Notes: generated by a model from the sequence alone, not told the origin. 64,000 nucleotides of DNA from Tannerella forsythia (GCF_001006485.1 NZ_JUET01000057.1:1-64000); one strand, 5' to 3'; positions 37,567-47,468 are shown, counted from the first letter of the stretch. Program-made: numbers and translations.

Positions 37567-39474
37567 ATGGGAAAAATTATTGGAATCGACTTAGGAACAA
37601 CCAACTCGTGCGTTGCCGTCCTTGAGGGTAACGAACCAGTGGTTATTACGAATAGTGAAGGTAAACGTACAACGCCTTCGATCGTCGCCTTTGTGGAAGG
37701 GGGCGAACGTAAAGTAGGCGATCCGGCCAAACGTCAAGCAATCACAAATCCCCAAAAGACGGTCTTCTCGATCAAGCGTTTTATGGGTGAAACGTTCGAT
37801 CAAGTACAAAAAGAGATCAATCGTATCCCTTACAAGGTGGTACGAGGCGATAACAATACGCCGCGCGTCGATATTGACGGACGCCTCTATACTCCGCAGG
37901 AAATCTCGGCGATGATCCTTCAGAAGATGAAAAAGACAGCCGAAGATTATCTCGGACAGGAAGTGACGGAAGCCGTGATCACCGTGCCGGCCTACTTTAA
38001 CGACGCACAACGTCAGGCGACGAAAGAAGCAGGCGAAATTGCAGGGTTGAAAGTTCGCCGTATCGTCAACGAACCGACAGCCGCCTCGTTGGCCTATGGC
38101 CTCGACAAATCAAACAAAGACATGAAAATCGCGGTGTTCGACCTCGGTGGAGGAACGTTCGATATCTCTATTCTCGAGCTGGGCGGGGGCGTATTCGAAG
38201 TAAAGTCGACGAACGGTGACACGCACCTCGGAGGAGATGATTTCGACCATGTGATCATCGACTGGCTGGCCGAAGAGTTTCTGAAGGACGAAAATATCGA
38301 CCTGCGAAAAGACCCGATGGCCCTTCAACGGCTGAAAGAAGCAGCTGAAAAAGCGAAAATCGAACTGTCGAGCTCAACAAGCACGGAGATCAACCTGCCC
38401 TATATCATGCCGGTGGACGGGATTCCCAAACACCTCGTACGTACGTTGACCCGCGCCAAATTCGAACAATTGGCCGACAGCCTGATTCAGGCATGTCTCG
38501 AACCGTGTAAACGTGCATTGGCCGATGCCGGTCTGACCACCTCGGACATTAACGAAGTGATTCTTGTCGGCGGATCGACACGTATTCCGGCCGTACAGCA
38601 ACTCGTTGAACAATTCTTCGGCAAAGCTCCTTCCAAAGGGGTGAACCCGGACGAAGTCGTTGCAGTGGGCGCAGCCATCCAGGGTGGTGTCCTCTCCGGC
38701 GATGTCAAAGACGTCGTATTGCTCGACGTTACGCCGCTGTCCCTCGGCATCGAAACGATGGGTAGCGTCATGACCCGTCTGATTGATGCGAATACGACCA
38801 TTCCGACCAAAAAATCGGAAGTCTTTACGACGGCAGTCGACAATCAGCCTTCGGTCGAAATTCATGTGTTGCAGGGCGAACGCTCCATGGCTAAGGATAA
38901 CAAATCGATCGGACGCTTCCACCTCGACGGAATCCCACCCGCACCACGCGGCGTTCCGCAGATCGAAGTAACGTTCGACATCGATGCCAACGGCATCCTC
39001 AATGTATCAGCCAAAGACAAAGGAACGGGCAAAGTGCAGAGCATACGCATCGAAGCCTCCAGCGGCCTGAGCGAAGATGAAATCAAACGAATGAAAGACG
39101 AAGCAGCCGCCAATGCCGAAGCCGACAAGAAAGAACGCGAACGCATCGATAAGATCAATCAGGCAGACAGCATGATCTTCCAGACGGAAAAACAGTTGAA
39201 AGACTTGGGCGACAAACTGCCGGCCGACAAAAAGTCACAAATCGAAGCAGCCCTGAATAAGCTGAAAGAAGCGCATAAGGCACAAGACCTCGCAGCGATT
39301 GACACCGCTACGGCCGAGCTGAACAACGTATTCCAGGCAGCCAGTCAGGACCTGTACAACGCACAAAATGCGCAAACAGGCGGTCCGTCGACCGAAAACG
39401 CCCCGACCGGAGACAATAAAGGAGACGCTTCAGACGGCAACGTAACGGATGTAGACTTCGAAGAAGTGAAATAA
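37567..39474 (+). CDS. dnaK: Molecular chaperone DnaK (Hsp70)
   Basis: 635-aa ATP-driven chaperone that works with DnaJ and GrpE. The N-terminal signature [16 protein letters not shown], the phosphate loops [12 protein letters not shown] and [14 protein letters not shown] and the linker [16 protein letters not shown] are intact. The substrate-binding domain and lid follow, and the tail ends in the acidic consensus [11 protein letters not shown]. grpE and dnaJ are not adjacent. Expression probably depends on the sigma-54-like promoter upstream. A strong hairpin terminator follows. Confidence 0.98.
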   Translation: MGKIIGIDLGTTNSCVAVLEGNEPVVITNSEGKRTTPSIVAFVEGGERKVGDPAKRQAITNPQKTVFSIKRFMGETFDQVQKEINRIPYKVVRGDNNTPRVDIDGRLYTPQEISAMILQKMKKTAEDYLGQEVTEAVITVPAYFNDAQRQATKEAGEIAGLKVRRIVNEPTAASLAYGLDKSNKDMKIAVFDLGGGTFDISILELGGGVFEVKSTNGDTHLGGDDFDHVIIDWLAEEFLKDENIDLRKDPMALQRLKEAAEKAKIELSSSTSTEINLPYIMPVDGIPKHLVRTLTRAKFEQLADSLIQACLEPCKRALADAGLTTSDINEVILVGGSTRIPAVQQLVEQFFGKAPSKGVNPDEVVAVGAAIQGGVLSGDVKDVVLLDVTPLSLGIETMGSVMTRLIDANTTIPTKKSEVFTTAVDNQPSVEIHVLQGERSMAKDNKSIGRFHLDGIPPAPRGVPQIEVTFDIDANGILNVSAKDKGTGKVQSIRIEASSGLSEDEIKRMKDEAAANAEADKKERERIDKINQADSMIFQTEKQLKDLGDKLPADKKSQIEAALNKLKEAHKAQDLAAIDTATAELNNVFQAASQDLYNAQNAQTGGPSTENAPTGDNKGDASDGNVTDVDFEEVK

Positions 39475-39506
39475 TTCCGCTCACAAACGAGCATCAAACA
39501 AATAGT

Positions 39507-39539
39507 AAATAGCAGTAAGATAGCAACTTACTGCTATTT
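39507..39539 (+). terminator. dnaK terminator
   Basis: AAATAGCAGTAAG (39507-39519) and CTTACTGCTATTT (39527-39539) pair perfectly over 13 bp around a 7-nt loop, then run into a T-rich tail. The accessory island begins just after it. Confidence 0.85.
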
Positions 39540-39590
39540 TTATTTTCTATAGTTTCTCGTATTTCTTCGTTTTCTATCGATTTTAGTCGT

Positions 39591-39605
39591 ATATTTGTAC
39601 CATAT
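39591..39605. other. Candidate left attachment/arm site of the island
   Basis: The 15-mer ATATTTGTACCATAT recurs exactly at 55368-55382, each time 6-7 nt after ATCGATTT(T/C)AG. Here it is followed by a near copy, so ATATTTGTACC and ATATTTGTGCC stand in tandem (39591-39612). It precedes the excisionase and integrase genes, as expected for an attachment region or integrase arm-type sites. TATATTTG (39590-39597) could also serve as their promoter. Confidence 0.45.
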
Positions 39606-39684
39606 TTGTGCCGCGACTTATTAGTGTATAAAGTGCGACTTAAATAAAAAGAGAAATTGATTATCAGATAGATACGAAAATCGT

Positions 39685-40239
39685 ATGCCAGCTGCAAAAT
39701 TTCAGATTGAGCGAAAGTGTGAATTGTGTGGGGAGACCTTTCTTGCCAAGACAATCACATCGAGATATTGTTCTATACAATGCTCAAGGTCTGCGTATTC
39801 ACAAAAGAAGCGAGAGGAAAAGTTGGAAGAGCTCCGACGAGAGAGGGCCGCAAAGGTTCCCAAGGATCAACCCTACCTCTCTATCTCCGATGCTATTGCT
39901 CTATACGACGTTTGCAGAGATACGCTATACCGACTCGTCAGAAGTAAGGCTCTCCGAAGTTATAACTTGGGAAAAAGGATGACTCGCATCTGTAAAGAGG
40001 ATTTAGAACGCAACTTCAATCTGAGGCCTATTGATGAGCAAAAGCCGAGAACAAGAAATGAGGCTAAACTCTACAACCTTGAGCCAGAGTATTGTTACAC
40101 GATTGGTGAAATAACAGCCAAGTTTGGTGTTACGGAAGGCACGGTATATAAGCATATTAGGAAATTTTCCATTCCCATAAGGCAGATTGGCAATTATGTC
40201 TATGCCCCAAAGTCAGAGATAGACCAACTGTACAAATAA
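39685..40239 (+). CDS. Zinc-finger/double HTH excisionase-like protein
   Basis: 184-aa basic protein. An N-terminal four-cysteine motif (CELCGETF...RYCSIQCS) resembles a small zinc finger. Two excisionase-type winged-helix segments follow: SISDAIALYDVCRDTLYRLV and TIGEITAKFGVTEGTVYKHI. Proteins of this build sit directly upstream of the tyrosine integrase in many Bacteroidetes mobile elements and probably regulate integration and excision. Only 12 nt separate it from the integrase, so the two are co-transcribed. Confidence 0.8.
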   Translation: MPAAKFQIERKCELCGETFLAKTITSRYCSIQCSRSAYSQKKREEKLEELRRERAAKVPKDQPYLSISDAIALYDVCRDTLYRLVRSKALRSYNLGKRMTRICKEDLERNFNLRPIDEQKPRTRNEAKLYNLEPEYCYTIGEITAKFGVTEGTVYKHIRKFSIPIRQIGNYVYAPKSEIDQLYK

Positions 40240-40251
40240 CCTTAGATACAC

Positions 40252-41514
40252 ATGAGAAAAGAATTACATAACACGAAAGTAACTGTGCGACTTCGCAAGA
40301 GTGCATATCGTAATGAGTGGTATCTCTACATTGAGAGTTATCCTGTCTATACTGCGGGCAAATCCGAACCACAACGTGTCCGTGAGTATCTCAACCGCAT
40401 AGTAACTACGGTAGTCTGGGATAAAACTCGGACTGCACGGACAACATCTTCGAGCAAGTCGTACAAACCTAAGCGAGATTTGAATGGAGTGATACAGTGC
40501 AAAAGCGAGGTCGATCAAGAAGCTTGTATCTATGCCGATGAGGTGAGAAGGCTCCGTCAAAGAGAATACGATAATGCCGATTTGTACAGCGATGCAGATA
40601 CGGCACAGGCGGAGCAAAAGGAACGTTTACAACAAAATTTCATTGCTTATTTTCGAGAGGCGATGTACAAACGACACAAAAATAGCTCCACTTCTATTCT
40701 TGTCAATTGGAAGAGAGCTCTGGACTTTCTTAAAATGTATGCGGGAGAAAATTTGCCGTTTTTCAAAATCGACAATGCTTTTGCAGAGGAATACAAGCGT
40801 TTTCTTTTGACAGCCCCTCGTGGAGGGAATAAATGTGGTACTATTTCTCACAATACGGCATCCACTTATTTTTCTATTTTCAAGGCCGCTCTCAAACAGG
40901 CATTTATAGATGGTTATCTAACCGTTGATATATCTGCAAAAATAAAAGGTATTCAGGAACAGGAGGCTCGCCGTGAATACCTTACCATAGAGGAGTTAAA
41001 TACGCTTGCTTCAACCCCTTGTGATCGTGAGGTGATGAAACGGGCAGCTCTTTTCTCTGCTCTGACAGGATTACGCCACTGTGATATTCAGAAACTAAAG
41101 TGGAAAGAGATCAACATGGATGGAGAACAGCCGAGGTTACATTTCACTCAAAAGAAGGCCAAGGGAGTGGAGTATATGCCTATTTCGGAACAAGCCTTAA
41201 AACTATGTGGAGAACGAAGATTGCCAGAACAATTAGTTTTTGAAGACCTGCCTAATCCGTCATGGATTTCTAAACCTCTAAAGCGTTGGATAGAGGCTGC
41301 AGGCATCAAAAAGTCCATAAGCTTTCACTGCTTTCGCCACTCCTACGCTACTCTACAACTGGCCAGTGGTACAGATATTTATACCGTAAGTAAGATGCTG
41401 GGACATACGAATGTGAAGACAACGCAAATCTATGCAAAGGTGGTCGATGAAAAGAAAAACAAGGCGGCACAAGCCATAAAATTGGATACGATAGAGACAA
41501 AGACTCAGGAATAA
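40252..41514 (+). CDS. Tyrosine recombinase (integrase)
   Basis: 420-aa site-specific integrase of the mobile element. Basic arm-binding N-terminus, SAM-like core-binding domain (about 125-230) and a C-terminal catalytic domain with the complete set of residues: Arg in SALTGLRHCDI (about 272), HxxR in HCFRHSYATL (about 360-363), His in LGHTNVKTT (about 383) and the nucleophile Tyr in QIYAKV (about 393). It appears intact, so it could still catalyse excision if both attachment sites remain. Confidence 0.93.
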   Translation: MRKELHNTKVTVRLRKSAYRNEWYLYIESYPVYTAGKSEPQRVREYLNRIVTTVVWDKTRTARTTSSSKSYKPKRDLNGVIQCKSEVDQEACIYADEVRRLRQREYDNADLYSDADTAQAEQKERLQQNFIAYFREAMYKRHKNSSTSILVNWKRALDFLKMYAGENLPFFKIDNAFAEEYKRFLLTAPRGGNKCGTISHNTASTYFSIFKAALKQAFIDGYLTVDISAKIKGIQEQEARREYLTIEELNTLASTPCDREVMKRAALFSALTGLRHCDIQKLKWKEINMDGEQPRLHFTQKKAKGVEYMPISEQALKLCGERRLPEQLVFEDLPNPSWISKPLKRWIEAAGIKKSISFHCFRHSYATLQLASGTDIYTVSKMLGHTNVKTTQIYAKVVDEKKNKAAQAIKLDTIETKTQE

Positions 41515-41534
41515 CCTCACAAAAATGAATAAAA

Positions 41535-42242
41535 ATGCAGTCTAAGTACTTTGAATATATAATTGTTTATTTATCCGTCCTGCTGGCGTGTGCCTTAATT
41601 GGCATAATTGTGAGATTTGTTTTTGTATCGGCTGGAGTTGATGAATTTACTGCAACTGTAATTTTCTGGATTGTTACAGGTGTAGGCATCATTCTCTATT
41701 CAGCCCTGATGCTTCTGATTGACGGCTTGTTCACAGCTATTGTGAAGAAGTTTTTCCCTCACAAGCATTCTCCATCATCACTTCAAAAAAAGAAAGAAGT
41801 TGAGCGGGATTTGGACCCAAATAGTATAGAGCCCGAATTCATTCAGGAGATACGAGTTAACCAACAGCGGAAACAAAGCGATAAATCAAAAGAGAAATTG
41901 GAGATAGCAATCTCCTATACACAGCATGAATTTGCCCCTTATATCTCTGATGACGATTTGATACGACTTTGTCAATACATTACAGCTTATTCAGAAGGAA
42001 ACGTCTTGCAAAACCCTCAACCTGTCAGGGTCGCAAAACTTACTTCTTTAGACCTGTATCATTTCGGCTGGAATATTTGGAAGCATTTCAGTATCGGCAA
42101 ACAAGACGAGGTTGCTCTTTTTCTCAAACTTGTTTTTGCCGATGCATTAAAAGACGTTGAGCCCGACACCATCAAAAGTCATCTAAAAGATGAAGAACAA
42201 AAAGGGCTAATCAAGATACAGAAGTGTCTTACGCTCCTTTGA
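41535..42242 (+). CDS. Element-associated membrane protein of unknown function
   Basis: 235 aa. Two hydrophobic segments at the N-terminus (about 8-33 and 42-65) are followed by a charged cytoplasmic region with no motif I recognise. It lies 20 nt after the integrase on the same strand and shares the AT-rich composition of the element, so I treat it as part of the mobile-element backbone. Function unknown. Confidence 0.6.
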   Translation: MQSKYFEYIIVYLSVLLACALIGIIVRFVFVSAGVDEFTATVIFWIVTGVGIILYSALMLLIDGLFTAIVKKFFPHKHSPSSLQKKKEVERDLDPNSIEPEFIQEIRVNQQRKQSDKSKEKLEIAISYTQHEFAPYISDDDLIRLCQYITAYSEGNVLQNPQPVRVAKLTSLDLYHFGWNIWKHFSIGKQDEVALFLKLVFADALKDVEPDTIKSHLKDEEQKGLIKIQKCLTLL

Positions 42243-42294
42243 ATAAATGAGGAGAACGATAAGAAAAACTTCCAAATAGTAGATTCTTTCTGCA

Positions 42295-43092
42295 TTATTC
42301 TAAATGCATATCCGTTCTAGATTTTATCTCTTCAGCGATGTCTGATCTATTAGTTTTGATCCACCTATCAAATGCGACTTGAATAAATGGAGCTACCCAA
42401 TACTGCGACTCTTCGTCGGGCTCCAATCCTAAATCCAGACTATCTATATAGTCAGATGCCATCATATAGTGGTTGTTAAGATGAAAAAGATAGGCAAAGT
42501 GTTGAACAAAAACTGCTGTTAAATCATTCAAGAAAATATCTAATGTTTTAACACGATGGGGAAGATATAACTTTTTGTCATTCAGAAGAATATTGTTGTA
42601 GTAATTGTAATGAGTATGATCATTACAGCGTTTCCTAATTTCTTTGTAAAATCTGTCTTTTGAGAGCAATTCCGTTATGGGCTTTAGCTTGTCTGAGTCT
42701 TTAATATATTGAGACATTATTTGAAAGGAGGGCAATTTCTCTGTGCCTTTTCTCCAATTATCAATACGTTCAACAATGAAGTTGCTGATGCTAAAATGAT
42801 CCCTTAAATAAACATTTGTGTAAACATTAATTATGGTTGCATCATAGTATTTCCTGAGCAAAGAGTATCCATCATTAATACCCCCATTGGCCAACACCAT
42901 CTTTATAGAGTCAAGAGTGCTACCTATTGAGCTAAATACGTAAGTATCCAGATTCAAAAAAGCTCTAGTCCCCTGACTCACAAACATCATTATACTGTAG
43001 GATAAAGATCGATAAAACTCCGAAAAATCAGAGAGTTCCTCAAAAACTTTATGATTCTTATACTCAATCTCAAGTTGATCAAATTCGTTCAT
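42295..43092 (-). CDS. Orphan cargo protein, opposite strand
   Basis: 265-aa soluble, helix-rich protein. I do not recognise the family with confidence. It is the only leftward gene in the island, inserted between the integrase region and the replication genes, and is AT-rich. A compact basic/histidine motif, RKRCNDHTHYNYYN (about residues 153-166), recalls the R-x(4-6)-H signature of HEPN RNase-like proteins, but spacing and context are not decisive. It could be a stand-alone defence or toxin gene. The interval 43093-43363 upstream holds no other gene. Confidence 0.55.
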   Translation of the reverse strand: MNEFDQLEIEYKNHKVFEELSDFSEFYRSLSYSIMMFVSQGTRAFLNLDTYVFSSIGSTLDSIKMVLANGGINDGYSLLRKYYDATIINVYTNVYLRDHFSISNFIVERIDNWRKGTEKLPSFQIMSQYIKDSDKLKPITELLSKDRFYKEIRKRCNDHTHYNYYNNILLNDKKLYLPHRVKTLDIFLNDLTAVFVQHFAYLFHLNNHYMMASDYIDSLDLGLEPDEESQYWVAPFIQVAFDRWIKTNRSDIAEEIKSRTDMHLE

Positions 43093-43363
43093 ATAAACTC
43101 CGTTTATTTGCTACTTATTATTTTCTAAATAAGGTTTACACCTCAACAGACTTCAACCTTTTCATCCCTCAATGCAATTATAAACAAACTTACAATATCT
43201 ACTACAAACTTTGGGTTGGAAAAACTTTTATCACTTCTACTTTGTCTTAGTAAACAGAAAAACGTAGCAATCATAGTGTTTTTGTAGTGTTTTCTCCGTG
43301 TTTTGAATCACAGGGAAAACACTTTATTCATTTGTGCCATGTTAAACTCAAAATAGTATAGAC

Positions 43364-43720
43364 ATGGACAACAACGAAATTTCTTTTGAGAATCTATCGA
43401 AGGCGGTAGCTCACTTAGTGAACGAAGTAGCTGAGATCAAAGCATTGGTCGAGAAAGGGCAAGATGCAGTTATTTCTCCAAAACGCATTCCTATCGGAAT
43501 AGATGAGGCGTGTAAAATCATCGGGAAAGCCAAGCCTACAATTTATACGCTTGTGCGTAAGCGTTTACTCCCTTGCTACAAGAACGGAAAGCAACTCTAC
43601 TTCTTCGAGGATGAGTTGCTCGAATGGATAGCCAATGGTCGTAGAAAAACTGTGCGAGAACTTGCCGAAGACTCAAAGCTCTTTATCTCTGAAAAGAAGG
43701 CCAAGCGCTCTCATTTCTAA
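43364..43720 (+). CDS. Excisionase-type helix-turn-helix protein
   Basis: 118 aa. A short N-terminal coiled coil (SKAVAHLVNEVAEIKALVEK) is followed by a MerR/excisionase-like HTH (GIDEACKIIGKAKPTIYTLV, then RKRLLPCYKNGKQLYF). It is 14 nt upstream of the VapE-like gene and probably controls this replication/mobilisation operon or acts as the recombination directionality factor. Confidence 0.78.
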   Translation: MDNNEISFENLSKAVAHLVNEVAEIKALVEKGQDAVISPKRIPIGIDEACKIIGKAKPTIYTLVRKRLLPCYKNGKQLYFFEDELLEWIANGRRKTVRELAEDSKLFISEKKAKRSHF

Positions 43721-43734
43721 ATATCTATTCAACG

Positions 43735-44940
43735 ATGAAAGAAGAAATGGATGAACGACCAGAAGGGAAGCAATCCAAGAATGAACGGATAGAGTCCTTT
43801 CTAAGGGAGCACTATGACTTTCGATTCAACACCGTAAAAAGTCGCACGGAGTTTCGATACTCGAATAAAGAAGAACCGTTCTTCCCACTTGGTAAATTCG
43901 ATATCAACTCCATGCGACGGCTGTTGGATTCTTCACAAGGTATCAGTACTTCGGCAGAGAATATACGAGCGATATTGGAAAGTGATTTCTGCCCGCGTAT
44001 CAATCCTGTACAGGAGTATTTCCAAAAACTATCGAAGTGGAACGAGGGAGAGGATTCGGAGATTATTCACTTGGCTTCGTGCGTAACGGTTCGGAATCCT
44101 GAGAAGTGGCAAACCTACTTGACCAAATGGCTTATTGCAGTGGTGGCGAATGCGATGGATGATTTATTCTGTCGCAATCACACCTGTCTGGTTTTGACTG
44201 GAGAGCAGGGTAAGTTTAAGACAACTTTCTTAGACTTGCTTTGTCCCGTGGAGCTGAAAGCATATTTGTTTACAGGTACTATTGACCCTCAAAACAAGGA
44301 TACGCAGACCCTTATAGCCGAATACCTGTTTATCAATATCGACGACCAACTCAAAGCCCTCAACAAAAGAGACGAAAATGAGTTGAAGAATCTCATCACT
44401 ACTCCACGGGTTAAGTATCGCAGACCATACGATACGTACATCGAAGAGTATCCTCACTTAGCCAGTTTTATGGCTTCGGTAAATGGCAATGACTTCCTTA
44501 CAGATCCGACGGGTAGCCGCCGATTTCTTCCTTTTGAGGTAGAAGCTATTGACATAGAAGCTGCTAAACAGGTTGATATCAATAAGGTTTATTCGGAGGC
44601 TTGGTGGTATTGGAAAAGTGGATATCGGTACTGGTTTGATGATGCGGAAATTGCAGAATTGCACCGAGAGAGCGAAGGCTTTCATGTGCAGACAGTCGAA
44701 TACGAAATGTTGCTCAAAGGCTTTGAGAAACCAAGTCCTACGGAAGAGTCTTATATGACCACTTCGGAAGTCCTGAATTATTTGCGTGGATACACTACGC
44801 TGAACCTCTCTGAAAAACGAATGGGGGAAGCTCTGCGCAAAGCAGGATTTGAACGAAAGTCCCGACGGATAGGAGGTAACCCTATGTATGTCTATCATAT
44901 CAGGAAAGTCTTTCCGAATCCATTCGTGAGTTCCTTTTGA
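43735..44940 (+). CDS. VapE-like P-loop helicase/primase-associated protein
   Basis: 401-aa protein of the virulence-associated E type. A Walker A variant, LTGEQGKFKTTFLDLL, lies near residue 148, then a Walker B-like region YLFINIDDQLKAL, and an arginine-finger stretch ASVNGNDFLTDPTGSRRFLP. Related proteins act as replicative helicases of satellites and mobile elements. The downstream Toprim gene and a cluster of ACTAC repeats suggest an element replication module. Confidence 0.82.
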   Translation: MKEEMDERPEGKQSKNERIESFLREHYDFRFNTVKSRTEFRYSNKEEPFFPLGKFDINSMRRLLDSSQGISTSAENIRAILESDFCPRINPVQEYFQKLSKWNEGEDSEIIHLASCVTVRNPEKWQTYLTKWLIAVVANAMDDLFCRNHTCLVLTGEQGKFKTTFLDLLCPVELKAYLFTGTIDPQNKDTQTLIAEYLFINIDDQLKALNKRDENELKNLITTPRVKYRRPYDTYIEEYPHLASFMASVNGNDFLTDPTGSRRFLPFEVEAIDIEAAKQVDINKVYSEAWWYWKSGYRYWFDDAEIAELHRESEGFHVQTVEYEMLLKGFEKPSPTEESYMTTSEVLNYLRGYTTLNLSEKRMGEALRKAGFERKSRRIGGNPMYVYHIRKVFPNPFVSSF

Positions 44941-44960
44941 CCTATTGATAAATTACGGTT

Positions 44961-45139
44961 ACTACTTACTACAAGAGATGCTAATCCGGTGAAAGAAAAA
45001 AGATTGAGCGTGTAGTATGGTTTTATAATCTGTCTTACAACAGAATTACTACTCGCACCGATGATACTACTACAAGAAAATAGGTTACGACTCTTTTTCT
45101 TTTCACTGTGAATGAGTTATCCATCCATATTCATGTAGT
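44961..45139. repeat. Cluster of ACTAC/GTAGT iterations, possible replication origin
   Basis: Between the VapE-like gene and the primase gene, seven ACTAC or GTAGT words occur at 44961, 44968, 45012 (inverted), 45048, 45066, 45069 and 45135 (inverted). Two read as ACTACAAG or ACTACTACAAG. Their position between helicase and primase genes fits an iteron-type origin. The spacing is irregular, so this is a suggestion only. Confidence 0.35.
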
Positions 45140-45170
45140 AAGGAGAATCTCAAAAACTTAGAAAAACATG

Positions 45171-46041
45171 ATGAATATTGAACATATAAAATCCTTATCT
45201 CTGAAGGATTATTTGGCAAATAAAGGCTTATACGACTTATGGAATGTATCGAAGCCCTTTTCGGGAAGAGAGTAGCCCAAGTTTCAAGGTTGATTACAGA
45301 GCAAACCTCTGGTATGACTTTGGAAGAGGAGAAGGCGGCAGCATAATTGATTTGGTTATGAAACTACATGGCTGCACACTGTCTCAATCAATTGGACTGT
45401 TAGAAAACCGTGTAGAGATTAGCTCTCTTACGCAGAACGACTTTGAACGACAGGTAGAGAGGCGCGAAGAGATGAAAATAATCGAAGCCGTCTCTTTGCA
45501 TCATCCTAATTTGCTGAGATATCTGCAAGACCGTAAGATTGATTGCTCTGTGGCGAAACAATATTGCCGTGAGGTTCACTATCAAGTAAAAGGGCGTACT
45601 TATTACGCTATCGGAATGCCCAACGACTTGGGAGGTTATGCCATTCGTAATCTCTATTTCAAAGGCTGTTTACCTCCTTCCAGTATCTCCTCCTTTGATC
45701 GAAATACGGATACTATCAATCTCTTTGAAGGATTTATGGATTACTTGAGTTTTTGCACTCTTTATCCTGACAGAAATACTGAATCTGCGATTGTACTGAA
45801 CTCTGTAAACAATCTCCAAAAGGCTTATTCCTTACTCTCGAAATATGCCATTGTTAACGCTTATCTCGATAACGATGCAGCAGGAAAGAAAACGCTTGAA
45901 GTGCTTCGGAGAATGAATCTTCCCGTTAATGATTGCTCCAGCCTCTATGGGGAGCATAAAGACTTGAATGATTTTCTCTGTCGAAAAAATCAAGAACTCA
46001 TTTCTCCTCCGAGAATGAAAAGTCGGGGACTCAAACGATGA
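45171..46041 (+). pseudogene. Toprim primase, frameshifted near its N-terminus
   Basis: The first part (from ATG 45171, MNIEHIKSLSLKDYLANKG) reads in one frame and stops 34 codons later. The homologous continuation YGMYRSPFREESSPSF is in the +1 frame from about 45238. So an indel lies between 45225 and 45243. The downstream 265 codons keep the zinc-finger-like/primase core (NLWYDFGRGEGGSIIDL) and the Toprim acidic motifs INLFEGFMDY and NAYLDNDAAGKKTL. A shortened protein from ATG 45244 would lack the first 25 or so residues. An assembly error is possible; a nearby relaxase with two further shifts suggests real decay. Confidence 0.75.
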
Positions 46042-46075
46042 ATGGGTATGGAGTCAAGTCCTTTGATTATTAGGG

Positions 46076-46113
46076 GAGCAAGTTTGTGTTTTGGTCAGAC
46101 CAAAACCTTGCTC
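46076..46113. other. Nested inverted repeat, candidate oriT
   Basis: An inner palindrome TTTTGGTC-A-GACCAAAA (46089-46105) lies inside an outer pair GAGCAAG (46076-46082)/CTTGCTC (46107-46113). It lies 55 nt upstream of mobC, the usual place of oriT. No U-tract follows, so it is a poor terminator. Confidence 0.45.
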
Positions 46114-46167
46114 TTCGAGGATTGATTCATCCCGTTGGTCTATTTATAAATCAAAACAAGTACAGCA

Positions 46168-46530
46168 ATGAAAACAATAGAAAATCGCAATACGAATGGT
46201 CGCCCACCCAAACGACCAGTAGAAAAGAAGAAATATAAGATTACTCTGAAAATGGCAACCGAGGAGTTCTACTCTCTGAAAGCTAAAGCACGTCTTGCTG
46301 GGATTACCCGAAGTGAATACATCCGTCGTTGTATTGCTGCCAGTATAGTCAGGCAAAGACTATCTCCCGAATTGATGAGTCACCTTCGTCAGCTAAGAGG
46401 AATGGCCAATAATGTCAATCAGATTGCCCACAAAGCCAATGCTATGGGATACACACGAGTCTATCAAGACAACCTTGCGATTACTGAGAGATTGGACAAC
46501 ATCATAAAACGAATCGAAGATGATTGCTAA
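46168..46530 (+). CDS. mobC: Mobilization protein MobC (relaxosome accessory)
   Basis: 120 aa. A basic N-terminus (NGRPPKRPVEKKKYKITLKM) leads into a ribbon-helix-helix segment (LKAKARLAGITRSEYIRRCI), then the MobC signature LRGMANNVNQIAHKAN. Such proteins bind oriT and help the relaxase. Its stop codon overlaps the relaxase start by 11 bp. Confidence 0.88.
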   Translation: MKTIENRNTNGRPPKRPVEKKKYKITLKMATEEFYSLKAKARLAGITRSEYIRRCIAASIVRQRLSPELMSHLRQLRGMANNVNQIAHKANAMGYTRVYQDNLAITERLDNIIKRIEDDC

Positions 46531-47443
46531 GATTGTTCAGGGGAGAGGGTTTCGAGGGGTGATAAACTATGTTTTGGAGAAAGAGCGTGCTCAGCTCTTG
46601 CAGGCAGAAGGTTTTCGTCTGAAAGATAGAGAAGCTATAATCCGAAGCTTTGTTACTCAAAGTAAACTCAACCCCAAGATTACGAAACCTGTAGCCCATA
46701 TTTCTTTAGATTTCTCAGCTCAAGATAAAGGGCGTTTAACGGATGCTTTTATGGTCAAGGTGGCACAGGAATATTTACAGAAAATGGGCTACTCCAATAC
46801 ACAGTATCTTATTGCTCGTCATCACGATACAGACCATCCACACATACACATGGTAATCAATCGTATTGATAACGATGGTCGAAGAATTTCAGATCAAAAT
46901 GAAAAACTACGTAGCACAAAGGTCTGCATGGAACTGACTAAGAAATACGGATTATATATTGCTTCTGGAAAAGAGAATGTCAAGCGTGAACGGCTGAAAG
47001 GGAACGACAAAACCAAATATGAGATTTACGATGCTCTCAAAAAAGCTATTCCTCAAAGTTTGACGTGGAGACAGTTGCAGCAACCCTAAAGCAATCAGGT
47101 ATAGGCTTGGAATTCAAAATGAATGGCAATACAGATAAGATTCAAGGCATCTAATCGGATTTCAGGCTCCCATGTAGATAGAGAATGTAGCTTCTCAAAG
47201 ATTGACAGGCAGATTAAAGACAATGCCTATCAAGCACTGCAAGTGGCAGAAAAACAAGAGTTCAAAACATCAGAAACAGGAGGTGTGATGGATGCTCTTG
47301 ATTCTCTTATCGGGCAACTAAGCATTTTCTCTCTCTTTAATAGTCCTCATTATGATGCAACGCTTGCCGAATACATTCAGGCTCTGAAAGCCAGAAAGTT
47401 GGCAGCTAAAAGCAAAATCAGAATACGCAGGGTACTGCACTAA
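46520..47443 (+). pseudogene. MobA-type relaxase with two frameshifts
   Basis: The N-terminal relaxase domain is intact: GVINYVLEKERAQLL, and the metal-binding HHDTDHPHIHMVINRID with three histidines. Near 47082 the reading frame moves: frame one meets TAA at 47087-47089, while the homologous continuation TLKQSGIGLEFKMNG runs in another frame to about 47152. The original frame then resumes at NRISGSHVDRECSFSKID. The first change fits loss of one A in CAGCAAACCC; the second needs a 3n+2 deletion or equivalent near 47152. Only a 189-aa truncated protein can be made, so mobilisation is probably lost. Confidence 0.8.
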
Positions 47444-47468
47444 TGTTTAATCACAAAAGAAAAAGTAT

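Noticed and set aside
39494-39754. 86-codon minus-strand frame across the dnaK terminator
   Set aside because: It spans the terminator hairpin and the candidate attachment region, and has no recognisable features.
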